DNA of 32,553 nucleotides from an uncultured Bacteroidales bacterium (GCA_949289215.1 CASENC010000004.1:1-32553); one strand, 5' to 3'; shown: positions 8,911 through 16,062, counted from the stretch's first letter. A program made the numbers and translations. The notes: a model not told the origin generated them from the sequence alone.

Positions 8911-8975
8911 CTGCTTAAATTTTGCAATAAAACAAGACTTGACATAAGTCCATAAATATCGCAAAATTTAAGCAG
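8911..8975. repeat. 15-bp perfect inverted repeat between purB and the pseudouridine synthase gene
   Basis: CTGCTTAAATTTTGC (8911-8925) and its exact complement at 8961-8975 enclose 35 nt. Inside these is a small hairpin, GACTT-GACAT-AAGTC (8936-8950). The nested structure lies 14 nt after the purB stop, but no T-run follows, so it is not a classical terminator. It could be an mRNA 3'-end stabiliser, a two-site operator or a tiny transposon relic. Confidence 0.6.
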
Positions 8976-9003
8976 ATTCTTAGTTAAATTTCACGATTTT
9001 AAG

Positions 9004-9034
9004 TTTGTTTTATTCAGGCTTTAAGTTATCTTTG
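9004..9034 (+). promoter_or_regulatory. Promoter of the RluB-type pseudouridine synthase gene
   Basis: TTTG (9004-9007), exactly 19 nt, then TATCTTTG (9027-9034): a full Bacteroidota promoter. It leaves a leader of roughly 75-80 nt before the ATG at 9121. Confidence 0.8.
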
Positions 9035-9120
9035 CAACATCATAAATGACAAATATTTAAAATTTTAAAACCTTATTACTAAACTTTTAGCCGAGAGGCC
9101 AAGATTTGAATTGTAAACTT

Positions 9121-10578
9121 ATGGAAGAGAATGTAGAAAAAAAGACAAGGAGACCGCGGATTGGCGAAAACAAGGGAGAAATCGCCGAGGGCAATGAAAG
9201 CCGCTACGAGAAAATCGATTATAATACCGAGAACCGTGGCGAAAATGCAACCCAACAAGGCGAATATTCTCAAAACTATGGCCAACGTGGAGATTACAGA
9301 GAACAACGTGGGTACAACCAACGTGGGTATAACCAACGCAGCAACTACAACCGCTACAACAATTACGAAAACAGCGAGAACGGTGAAAGCAGCCAGGAAC
9401 AAGGCGAAGGCGGAAACGGCTACCAACAACGCAGTGGATACAATCAACGCGGCGGATACAATCAACGCGGCGGATACAATCAACGCGGCGGATACAACAA
9501 CCAACGTGGCGGATATAACAACCAACGTGGCGGATATCAGCAACGCGGTAACAGTCAAGGTGGCGGTTACAACCAACGCAGTGGTTACCAGCAACGCGGC
9601 AACAACCAAGGCGGCTATAGCCAAAGCAGTTACAACCAAAACGGCAGTTATAACAATCAGCGAGGAGGATACCAGCAACGCAGTAACAACCAAGGCGGTT
9701 ATAACCAACGCGGCGGATACAACAACCAACGTGGCGGAGGTTATAATAAAAATGTCGGGCAACACAACCAGCGCAACCGTAACCAGCAACCGCATCAACA
9801 AATGCGATTCACTCCGCGTCCAAAACGCATCGAATATGAATTGCCCGAAGTTGATCCGAACGAACCAATTCGCTTAAACAAATTCATGGCAAACGCCGGT
9901 GTATGCTCACGTCGTGAAGCCGACGAATTGATACAAAAAGGAGAAGTAAAGGTAAATGGTGTACCTGTAACCGAATTGGGAACAAAAATCACTCGTAACG
10001 ACGTGGTTGAATACAATGACAAGGTAGTAACTCTTGAAAGCAAATGTTACATCTTGCTCAACAAACCCAAGGATTGCGTCACAACAAGCGATGACCCTAA
10101 CGGCCGTACAACTGTTATGGATCTTATCAAAGGGGCTTGCACCGAACGCGTATATCCTGTCGGACGTCTTGACCGTAACACCACAGGTGTGCTGCTACTT
10201 ACCAACGATGGCGACCTCGCATCGAAACTTACGCACCCTAAATATATCAAAAAGAAAATATACCAAGTATGGACCGACAAGCCCATCTCGGAAGATGATA
10301 TGCAACACATTGCCGATGGTGTCGAACTTGACGACGGGCCTATCCATGCCGATGCAATAAGCTACGTATCACCCACCGATAAAAAGCAAGCAGGCATTGA
10401 AATCCACTCAGGCCGCAACCGTGTGGTTCGCCGCATCTTCGAGTCGCTCGGATACCATGTAGTTAAACTCGACCGCGTGTATTTCGCCGGGCTCACCAAG
10501 AAAAATCTTGCTCGTGGCAAATGGCGTTACCTAACACAAGAAGAAGTAAACTTCTTGAAGCAAGGTTCGTTTGAATAA
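9121..10578 (+). CDS. RluB/RsuA-family pseudouridine synthase with long disordered YNQRGG-repeat N-terminus
   Basis: Predicted to convert a uridine in rRNA (by family, 23S helix 89 or 16S) to pseudouridine. The C-terminal half is a normal enzyme: an S4 RNA-binding domain (IRLNKFMANAGVCSRREADE, about 250-300) and a catalytic domain with VGRLDRNTTGVLLLTNDGDL, where Asp351 is the catalytic residue. The first ~235 residues are not part of that fold. An acidic/basic lead (1-45) is followed by about 170 residues of Tyr-Asn-Gln-Arg-Gly repeats (YNQRGG, YNNQRGG, YQQRG), a low-complexity RGG-like segment. I start at the ATG at 9121; an in-frame TTG at 9106 would add five residues and is less likely. 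asnS follows after 100 nt with a hairpin between. Which rRNA site it modifies is not known. Confidence 0.93.
   Translation: MEENVEKKTRRPRIGENKGEIAEGNESRYEKIDYNTENRGENATQQGEYSQNYGQRGDYREQRGYNQRGYNQRSNYNRYNNYENSENGESSQEQGEGGNGYQQRSGYNQRGGYNQRGGYNQRGGYNNQRGGYNNQRGGYQQRGNSQGGGYNQRSGYQQRGNNQGGYSQSSYNQNGSYNNQRGGYQQRSNNQGGYNQRGGYNNQRGGGYNKNVGQHNQRNRNQQPHQQMRFTPRPKRIEYELPEVDPNEPIRLNKFMANAGVCSRREADELIQKGEVKVNGVPVTELGTKITRNDVVEYNDKVVTLESKCYILLNKPKDCVTTSDDPNGRTTVMDLIKGACTERVYPVGRLDRNTTGVLLLTNDGDLASKLTHPKYIKKKIYQVWTDKPISEDDMQHIADGVELDDGPIHADAISYVSPTDKKQAGIEIHSGRNRVVRRIFESLGYHVVKLDRVYFAGLTKKNLARGKWRYLTQEEVNFLKQGSFE
9436..9531 (+). repeat. 18/21-bp tandem repeats coding for GYNQRG and GYNNQRG units
   Basis: Three identical 18-nt copies of GGATACAATCAACGCGGC (9436-9489) are followed by two 21-nt variants (9490-9531). 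Degenerate copies continue to about 9745. Period and frame are kept, so length changes here would add or remove whole peptide units. The gene's internal repeat is likely to vary in length between strains. Confidence 0.9.
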
Positions 10579-10603
10579 TTAAAGACAAAACAATAACAAC
10601 TAA

Positions 10604-10660
10604 AAAGCATTGTGTTACTTCGGCACCATACAATATGATTGACGATGTAACACAATCTTT
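10604..10660 (+). promoter_or_regulatory. Hairpin between the pseudouridine synthase gene and asnS
   Basis: ATTGTGTTAC (10609-10618) pairs perfectly with GTAACACAAT (10647-10656). AAAG/CTTT extends the stem to 14 bp around one bulged C. No TAnnTTTG box lies between it and asnS, so asnS may be read through from the upstream gene. The hairpin would then be a partial terminator or leader structure. Confidence 0.5.
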
Positions 10661-10678
10661 ATTAATTCAATATCATTA

Positions 10679-12082
10679 ATGTCAACTATGGCACTAAAAA
10701 GAACTAAAATCGTTGATATATTCAACCCCGAACTCATAGGAGAGAAAGTATGCGTCAAAGGTTGGGTAAGAACTCGTCGAGGCAACAAAAATGTACAATT
10801 CGTTGCCCTTAACGACGGTTCCACTATAAAAAACGTACAAATCGTTTTTGACCTGACCAAATTCTCGGAAGAAGAACTGAAGCCTATCACTACAGGTGCA
10901 AGCCTGCACGTGGAAGGAGAACTCGTGGCTTCGCAAGGGAAAGGACAAACCTGTGAAATACAGGCCGAAACCATTGAAATATATGGCACAGCCGACCCTA
11001 CAACCTACCCACTGCAAAAAAAAGGACACACACTTGAATTCCTGCGAGAAATCGCACATCTGCGTCCACGCACCAATACATTCGGTGCCGTCCTGCGCAT
11101 CCGTCACAACCTTGCATTTGCAATACACAAATTCTTCAACGAACGCGGATTTTTCTACCTGAACACTCCGCTTATTACGGCCAGCGACTGCGAAGGTGCC
11201 GGGGCCATGTTCCAAGTCACGACACTAAACCTCAACGACCTTCCTAAAACAGAAGACGGCAATGTCGATTATGCGCAAGATTTCTTCGGCAAGCAAACGA
11301 GCCTTACCGTTTCGGGCCAACTTGAAGGGGAACTTGGCGCAACGGCTCTCGGTGCCATATATACTTTCGGCCCCACATTCAGGGCCGAGAACTCAAATAC
11401 TCCGCGACATCTTGCCGAATTTTGGATGGTTGAGCCCGAAGTAGCGTTCAACGACATCACCGACAATATGGATCTGGCCGAGGATTTTATAAAATATTGT
11501 ATCGGGTATGCTCTTGAAAATTGCAAAGATGATATCGAATTCCTCGCACAAATGTATGACAAGAATTTGGTTGAACGCTTGGAATTTGTATTGCATAATA
11601 AATTTATGCGTCTGCCATATACCGAGGCTATAAAAATCCTCGAAGCAGCCGACAAAAAATTCGAGTTCCCGGTTTCATGGGGCATCGACCTGCAAAGCGA
11701 ACACGAGCGTTACCTTGTAGAAGAGCATTTCAAAAAGCCTGTCATTCTCACCGATTATCCCAAGGAAATCAAGGCGTTCTACATGAAACTCAACGAAGAC
11801 GGAAAAACCGTTCGCGCAATGGACGTATTATTCCCGCAGATAGGCGAAATCATTGGTGGTTCGGAACGCGAAGCCGATTATGATAAGTTACTCGCCCGTA
11901 TTGAAGAATTGCACATTCCAATGAAGGATATGTGGTGGTATCTCGATACTCGCCGTTTCGGGACTGTGCCTCACTCGGGTTTTGGCTTGGGTTTTGAACG
12001 CCTCGTGCTGTTTGTTACTGGAATGACCAACATTCGCGACGTTATCCCATTCCCTCGCACACCCAAAAATGCAGAATTTTAA
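10679..12082 (+). CDS. asnS: Asparaginyl-tRNA synthetase
   Basis: Class IIb synthetase that charges tRNA-Asn with asparagine; 467 aa, the family's usual size. An N-terminal OB-fold anticodon-binding domain ([20 protein letters not shown]) is followed by the class II core: motif 2 in [20 protein letters not shown] and motif 3 in [16 protein letters not shown]. The C-terminal [17 protein letters not shown] is typical of AsnRS, and the AspRS insertion domain is absent. The ATG at 10679 is used; another ATG three codons on is possible. It ends at a terminator shared with rluD, which reads in the opposite direction. Confidence 0.97.
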   Translation: MSTMALKRTKIVDIFNPELIGEKVCVKGWVRTRRGNKNVQFVALNDGSTIKNVQIVFDLTKFSEEELKPITTGASLHVEGELVASQGKGQTCEIQAETIEIYGTADPTTYPLQKKGHTLEFLREIAHLRPRTNTFGAVLRIRHNLAFAIHKFFNERGFFYLNTPLITASDCEGAGAMFQVTTLNLNDLPKTEDGNVDYAQDFFGKQTSLTVSGQLEGELGATALGAIYTFGPTFRAENSNTPRHLAEFWMVEPEVAFNDITDNMDLAEDFIKYCIGYALENCKDDIEFLAQMYDKNLVERLEFVLHNKFMRLPYTEAIKILEAADKKFEFPVSWGIDLQSEHERYLVEEHFKKPVILTDYPKEIKAFYMKLNEDGKTVRAMDVLFPQIGEIIGGSEREADYDKLLARIEELHIPMKDMWWYLDTRRFGTVPHSGFGLGFERLVLFVTGMTNIRDVIPFPRTPKNAEF

Positions 12083-12088
12083 ATTCAC

Positions 12089-12131
12089 AAAAAAAACGAG
12101 CAGGACCGGCAAACAGTCCTGCTCGTTTTTT
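12089..12131. terminator. Bidirectional terminator between asnS and rluD
   Basis: CGAGCAGGAC (12097-12106) and GTCCTGCTCG (12116-12125) form a perfect 10-bp stem with a run of A before it and a run of T after it. It therefore works for the plus-strand asnS transcript and the minus-strand rluD transcript. Confidence 0.9.
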
Positions 12132-12144
12132 ATAACCATAATTT

Positions 12145-13212
12145 TTATTTTAAAACTTTTGCAAACGCTCTCCACTTTTCTATCAAGGCCTGCATATCTT
12201 GAGGAATATCACTATCGAAATCCATCTGTTGACCTGTTTTAGGGTGCACAAAACCGAGAGTCTTGGCATGAAGCGCCTGGCGTGGACATATCTCGAAACA
12301 ATTACGCACAAATTGCATATATTTACCCGAATTATTCCCTCGCAAAACTACATCGCCGCCATACCTCGCATCATTAAATAGCGGATGCCCTATATACTTC
12401 ATATGAACGCGTATTTGATGTGTACGCCCCGTCTCAAGTTGGCATCTTACCACAGCTACGTGCGCAAGGTTCTCAAGTGTGTGGAAATGCGTCACAGCGT
12501 GTTTGCCGTCCGATCCGTCAGGGAAAACAGTCATTTGCAAACGATCTTTCGGATTACGACCTATGTTGCCCTCAATGGTTCCGTCGGCTTCTCCCATTTC
12601 GCCCCACACCACGGCTATATATTGCCTTTTTGTTGTTTTGTTAAAGAATTGTTTTCCCAAGGCGGTCTTGGCATCAGGAGTCTTGGCAATGACAAGCAAG
12701 CCTGAAGTATCTTTGTCGATACGATGCACAAGTCCCATGCGTGGGTCATTTACATCATAGTCGGGGTTATCCTTGAAATGATATGCAAGAGCATTGACAA
12801 GTGTTCCCGAATAATTACCATGACCCGGGTGCACCACAAGCCCGGCTGGCTTGTTCACCACAAGCAATTCTTGATCTTCATACACTATATCAAGCGGTAT
12901 ATCCTCGGGAATAATTTCGTTTTCATATCGTGGCCGATCCATTACGATGCTTACGACATCGAGCGGTTTCACACGATAATTTGATTTCACTGCTTTGCCG
13001 TTGACTATAATACACCCGGCATCGGCTGCTTGCTGGACACGGTTACGCGAAGTTCCCGAAATTCGTGCAACAAGGAACTTGTCAACTCTCAATAAATCTT
13101 GCCCTTTATCGGCAACAAAACGGTAATGCTCCCATAATTCTCGCCCACCGTCAACAAAATCGGGTTCAAGCGACTCCCCTATTTCATCATCGAAATCGTC
13201 AGCACCTTTCAT
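12145..13212 (-). CDS. rluD: RluA/RluD-family 23S rRNA pseudouridine synthase
   Basis: Predicted to form pseudouridines in 23S rRNA (helix 69 for true RluD). At 355 aa it carries an acidic N-terminal extension (about 25 residues), an S4 RNA-binding domain (LLRVDKFLVARISGTSRNRVQ, residues about 40-90) and the catalytic domain with GLVHRIDKDTSGLLVIAKT; Asp166 is the catalytic aspartate. RTHQIRVHMKYIGHPLFND near the C-terminus is also characteristic. It lies 9 nt after the PASTA gene and shares its promoter. The RluD label rather than RluA or RluC rests on overall resemblance and on the PASTA-rluD neighbourhood common in Bacteroidales. Confidence 0.9.
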   Translation of the reverse strand: MKGADDFDDEIGESLEPDFVDGGRELWEHYRFVADKGQDLLRVDKFLVARISGTSRNRVQQAADAGCIIVNGKAVKSNYRVKPLDVVSIVMDRPRYENEIIPEDIPLDIVYEDQELLVVNKPAGLVVHPGHGNYSGTLVNALAYHFKDNPDYDVNDPRMGLVHRIDKDTSGLLVIAKTPDAKTALGKQFFNKTTKRQYIAVVWGEMGEADGTIEGNIGRNPKDRLQMTVFPDGSDGKHAVTHFHTLENLAHVAVVRCQLETGRTHQIRVHMKYIGHPLFNDARYGGDVVLRGNNSGKYMQFVRNCFEICPRQALHAKTLGFVHPKTGQQMDFDSDIPQDMQALIEKWRAFAKVLK

Positions 13213-13221
13213 CTATACAAC

Positions 13222-13860
13222 TCAAAGAAATATTTCATCACTGTCGTCGGAATAAGGATCAACAAAATTTTCATCTCCACTATTGTTTAGCGAATCTGTA
13301 GGAACTTCATTGCCATCACCTACATTCAAAGTTATAGACACCGAAGGCAACAACTTTGTACCCGGCTCAACCTGACGACCATCGACCAACAAATCAAGTA
13401 TTAGTCCTCGATATGGAGACGGAACATACTGTACCTCGACATTATTAAAGCCAAGCCCTTGTAACATCGACAAACCTTGACGTTCAGAATAATCTGCCAA
13501 ATTAGGCAATGTGATAGTACGTGGTGTCGAATAATTCACGCTGACATAAATCGTTCTGCTTGACTTTGCTTCAGCTCCGGCCTTGGGCGTCTGTTCTACA
13601 ACAGCGCCCAAACCATATTGGTCGTTATAAAGCGAATCGGTAACTTCACAATAAAATCCGGCTCTACGCAGTAGATTCGTGGCATCAGTCAACGACATAT
13701 TTTTCACATCAGGCACTTTTACAGTCTTGCCGTGTTCGGTAAATATGTCAAGCGCAAACAATGCCATATAGCTAACCACGAAAAAAGCCAATATTATGAG
13801 GCATAAATTGACAATTATCGGGTGATTCCGTATAAACAATATGAATTTATTTTTCACCAT
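13222..13860 (-). CDS. Membrane-anchored PASTA-domain protein
   Basis: A 212-aa protein with a short cytoplasmic start, one transmembrane helix (IIVNLCLIILAFFVVSYMALFAL, about 14-36) and a periplasmic part with two to three PASTA repeats (KVPDVKNMSLTDATNLLRRA, then TLPNLADYSERQGLSMLQGL). A C-terminal acidic tail follows (DPYSDDSDEIFL). PASTA domains bind peptidoglycan fragments or PBPs in other bacteria; here no kinase or transpeptidase domain is attached. I start at ATG 13860: an in-frame TTG at 13881 falls inside the -7 promoter box and so cannot be in the mRNA. Co-transcribed with rluD. Its precise role is not known. Confidence 0.88.
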   Translation of the reverse strand: MVKNKFILFIRNHPIIVNLCLIILAFFVVSYMALFALDIFTEHGKTVKVPDVKNMSLTDATNLLRRAGFYCEVTDSLYNDQYGLGAVVEQTPKAGAEAKSSRTIYVSVNYSTPRTITLPNLADYSERQGLSMLQGLGFNNVEVQYVPSPYRGLILDLLVDGRQVEPGTKLLPSVSITLNVGDGNEVPTDSLNNSGDENFVDPYSDDSDEIFL

Positions 13861-13878
13861 ATAAGTTTTTTCCTTGTG

Positions 13879-13909
13879 CAAAGATAGTGCAAGTCAAGCG
13901 CAATGCAAA
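13879..13909 (-). promoter_or_regulatory. Promoter of the PASTA-rluD operon
   Basis: On the minus strand TTTG (13909-13906), exactly 19 nt, then TATCTTTG (13886-13879). This is a consensus Bacteroidota promoter only 18 nt before the ATG, implying a very short leader. Confidence 0.8.
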
Positions 13910-13998
13910 AAAACAGCTTACTGATTTTTTGCCAATACCAGGTCATTGCCAATCTTAACCAAATTGCTATCCACTATAAACCAACGGATACAATGCAG

Positions 13999-14496
13999 TC
14001 ATTTCCTGACTCTGCCGGCTTGCATAAAATTTTTGCGATAATAATCCTCATCCAAACTGCTTATTATTACCCCTCGGCTTGTTGATGTATGGACGAATTT
14101 GCCGTTTTTAAGATATATGCCCACGTGATTTATACGTTTCTTCTTACCGGTCTTGAAAAACACAAGATCACCTTCCTGCAATTTGCTTTTCTTGATTTTA
14201 TCACAATTTTTCTTATAAATAAGTTCGGAACTGCGCTGTAGTTTTATCCCATACACATTTTTATACACATTTACCACAAATCCCGAGCAGTCAACCCCTT
14301 TGGAGGTATTACCACCATAGCGATAAGGAACACCTATCCAATTTTTAATCTCTTCATATAACTTGATGTTATCGTCACTCGACATCTCCATTCCGAAATA
14401 TCCTCCGGCAACAATGTCGCGCTGAGAATGACACGAAACCATTCCCAGTAAACTTATTACCATCAAAACAAATATAAAATGCTTTTTTAAATTCAT
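13999..14496 (-). CDS. NlpC/P60 family peptidoglycan endopeptidase, lipoprotein
   Basis: Predicted to cut peptide stems of peptidoglycan. The 165-aa protein has a lipoprotein signal with the lipobox cysteine at 22 (SLLGMVSC). A single NlpC/P60 domain follows, with catalytic Cys70 in GVDCSGFV, His124 in INHVGIYL and a third polar residue, His136, in FVHTSTSRGV. There is no SH3b or LysM targeting domain, which makes it a minimal Spr/MepS-like enzyme. It lies between the PASTA gene and the DUF5606 gene and has a gap on both sides, so it is probably transcribed on its own. No strong promoter box is visible upstream. Substrate specificity is inferred from the family. Confidence 0.92.
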   Translation of the reverse strand: MNLKKHFIFVLMVISLLGMVSCHSQRDIVAGGYFGMEMSSDDNIKLYEEIKNWIGVPYRYGGNTSKGVDCSGFVVNVYKNVYGIKLQRSSELIYKKNCDKIKKSKLQEGDLVFFKTGKKKRINHVGIYLKNGKFVHTSTSRGVIISSLDEDYYRKNFMQAGRVRK

Positions 14497-14545
14497 TACC
14501 GCAACATTTAAATATATACCATATAATCAAGACATATCGATTGAC

Positions 14546-14584
14546 AATAATAAGGGCGGAACATTCCATCTCGGTGTTCCGCCC
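14546..14584 (-). terminator. Terminator after the DUF5606 gene
   Basis: A 10-bp stem, GGGCGGAACA (14554-14563) with TGTTCCGCCC (14575-14584), is followed on the minus strand by TTATTATT. It separates the DUF5606 gene from the NlpC/P60 gene. Confidence 0.75.
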
Positions 14585-14618
14585 CATCTCCAATCACTTT
14601 ATAATTATGAAACAGCTA

Positions 14619-15080
14619 TTATTCTTTTTCGTCAGCTTTTTGCTCTTCACTTGTTGTTTCCACTTTATCTTCATCCTCTTTGGTTTCTTCAGCCTTAAAT
14701 GAAGTAACCCCGGCTTCTACAAGCAAGTTATACCATGCAATCACCTTCTTGATATCGGTGTCATACACACGGTCGGTATCATAATTGGGCAATACACTTG
14801 CAAAAAACTCATGCAATGCAGCCGCATTCTTGGTAAGCTCTTTCTTATCGAGAACCTTGCCGTCGTTATTCTTATAAATGGTTTCCATCACATCGGCAAG
14901 TGGAACTTCCTCATCGGTAGTATAAATAGCTATGTCACCGAGCGATATTATCTTATTGTAGGAGTATGCCGGCATTCTTTTTCCATCAGAAAGGCCTTCC
15001 ACAATTATAATATTTTTCCCATATGAAATCAACTTATACAATCCGGGCTTGCCCGAGATCGACAATATTTTCTTCAGCAT
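14619..15080 (-). CDS. DUF5606 family protein
   Basis: A 153-aa soluble protein whose start, MLKKILSISGKPGLYKLISY followed by GKNIIIVEGLSDGKRMPAYS, matches the Bacteroidota family DUF5606. The conserved part covers about residues 1-125. The last 25 residues are a highly charged Glu/Lys/Asp tail (EETKEDEDKVETTSEEQK) that looks disordered. No signal peptide or membrane segment is present, so it is cytoplasmic. The function of the family is not known to me. Its own promoter lies directly upstream and a terminator downstream, so it is a single-gene unit. Confidence 0.85.
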   Translation of the reverse strand: MLKKILSISGKPGLYKLISYGKNIIIVEGLSDGKRMPAYSYNKIISLGDIAIYTTDEEVPLADVMETIYKNNDGKVLDKKELTKNAAALHEFFASVLPNYDTDRVYDTDIKKVIAWYNLLVEAGVTSFKAEETKEDEDKVETTSEEQKADEKE

Positions 15081-15120
15081 AATATAATGTTATCGTTTAT
15101 TGTTATATATAAAAGTGATG

Positions 15121-15152
15121 CAAAAGTACTATTCATTTTCCAACTCTGCAAA
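15121..15152 (-). promoter_or_regulatory. Promoter of the DUF5606 gene
   Basis: On the minus strand TTTG (15152-15149), 20 nt, then TACTTTTG (15128-15121), 41 nt before the start codon. Confidence 0.7.
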
Positions 15153-15281
15153 ATGCCATGCCACTATTTTCCGGTTATACCCGATTTAGAGCGTGAAAAT
15201 TAAGAAAAATAATCCTTTTCAAATGTAATAAAGCCTGAACATTATACGTTTTATCAATGTTAAATTTAAAATTATATGCCT

Positions 15282-15446
15282 ATGGGTAAAAGTTCTACTC
15301 TATTAAAATCAAGCCATAAGAACCAAGTTAAAGACAGCGAAACACGGGTTAAAAATTCAACCATAACTTTTTTAAAACAGTTTGCTCGCGCATGTTCTTA
15401 TGATAAGCGTTTAAGTTGCAACTTAGGTTGCTTTATTGTCAACTAA
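15282..15446 (+). CDS. Small basic protein of 54 aa, function unknown
   Basis: An uninterrupted frame from ATG 15282 (or ATG 15276, two codons earlier) to TAA 15444-15446. The product is basic and rich in Ser, Lys and Asn: it contains LLKSSHKNQVKDSE, then a helix-like FLKQFARACSYDKRL, and ends NLGCFIVN. I recall short Bacteroidota proteins of this build (a Lys-Ser-Ser lead, a FLKQFAR-like helix, a conserved end), but cannot name a family. It has no signal peptide or membrane helix. It stands between the DUF5606 gene and the decayed region, with no clear TAnnTTTG box upstream. Coding status is likely but unproven. Confidence 0.5.
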   Translation: MGKSSTLLKSSHKNQVKDSETRVKNSTITFLKQFARACSYDKRLSCNLGCFIVN

Positions 15447-15468
15447 ACTTTTTGTGCCAAAGAAAAAC

Positions 15469-15515
15469 TGAAGTGTACCCCAAAAGTTAAATAAAAATTT
15501 ATGGGGTACACTTCA
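15469..15515. repeat. 47-nt near-palindrome resembling two abutted IS ends
   Basis: TGAAGTGTACCCCA (15469-15482) and its exact complement (15502-15515) enclose a 19-nt AT-rich spacer that itself contains TAAAT/ATTTA. TGAAGTGTACCCCAAAAGTT has the look of an IS3-type terminal repeat, which suggests the two ends of an element without its body. It could also simply be a hairpin terminator for the small gene just upstream. Flanking bases show no obvious target duplication. Confidence 0.5.
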
Positions 15516-15566
15516 TCAAATTCATTCCCTAATTTAGCGGCTTGATACAAGTATGATAAAACATTT

Positions 15567-15634
15567 AGCGCTATGCTACCTTGTAATAAGCCTGAAATTC
15601 TTCAGATTTCAACTTTACAAGGAAGCATAACGCT
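15567..15634. repeat. 68-nt imperfect hairpin
   Basis: Arms of 20 nt (15567-15586 and 15615-15634) match at 18 positions when one is reversed and complemented. An inner TGAAAT/ATTTCA stem continues the fold. It lies just past the decayed gene remnant on the minus strand. A 55-codon minus-strand frame (15571-15738: MIVQLISKKRMFF to EEFQAYYKVA) runs through it; I cannot say whether that frame is a real small gene. Confidence 0.45.
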
Positions 15635-15764
15635 TCTTTCTTCTTGTAATGTATGGAAAGAGTTATCAATCCACCTGCAAAAAATACAAATACTTTCCGA
15701 AAAAACATTCTTTTCTTCGAGATTAATTGCACTATCATTTGGCTATTCTCCTTTTTCGCTACGG

Positions 15765-16062
15765 TTAAACAGACAATCGCATACTTTTCCTCAACTTGTT
15801 GAACTGTTCCTTTAACCATTCGCCTATCAGTTGCCCGTTGATGGCAAGTGCAAGGTTCGATTTGTCCGCCGGGACTTTCACCACTTGGAAGCTCGCCCTC
15901 TCGGTCGTGAACTTCTGTCTGTGTTCCTCCGAATAAAAAGAGCGTGACGGTCTGTCTTTCGCTGAAACCGACTTTTAGGCAGAACCTCTCCATGTACACC
16001 AGTTCTTGGAACAGCGGAAACCATTTCTTTGCTTTCCGGATAATGGATTTCAGGAATGACAC
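15765..16062 (-). pseudogene. Frameshifted gene remnant, resembles a short protein of Bacteroidetes conjugative elements
   Basis: On the minus strand, the frame from ATG 16062 reads ...MERFCLKVGFSERQTVTLF. At a run of five T (about 15939-15935) the sensible reading moves to another frame: YSEEHRQKFTTERASFQVV, then INGQLIGEWLKEQFNKLRK, ending SMRLSV with TAA at 15767-15765. Together they read as one continuous protein broken by a small indel or short deletion. The SERQT...EEHRQKFTTE pattern reminds me of short hypothetical proteins in Bacteroides conjugative transposons; this is from memory and cannot be confirmed here. Its base composition is more GC-rich than the flanks, which fits imported DNA. 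No intact mobility gene remains beside it. Confidence 0.55.

Noticed and set aside
9436-9745. Regularly spaced repeats suggesting a CRISPR array.
   Set aside because: The units are directly adjacent, differ in length by codon multiples and encode peptide repeats; there are no unique spacers or cas genes.
9079-9801. A 240-residue minus-strand open frame rich in Val, Ala, Leu and Thr that looks like a membrane protein.
   Set aside because: It is the exact antisense of the YNQRGG repeats; the repeat composition removes stop codons on the other strand and creates a hydrophobic shadow.
9161-9877. A 238-residue plus-strand frame of Asn/Ala/Thr repeats.
   Set aside because: Out-of-frame shadow of the same repeats; the S4 and catalytic domains lie in the other frame, which has the promoter and start codon.
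13861-13881. N-terminal extension of the PASTA protein from a TTG codon.
   Set aside because: The TTG lies within the -7 promoter box, so it cannot be part of the transcript; the ATG at 13860 is used.
15081-15275. A possible structured RNA or tRNA in the AT-rich gap upstream of the small ORF.
   Set aside because: No cloverleaf, CCA end or strong stem was seen beyond the DUF5606 promoter.
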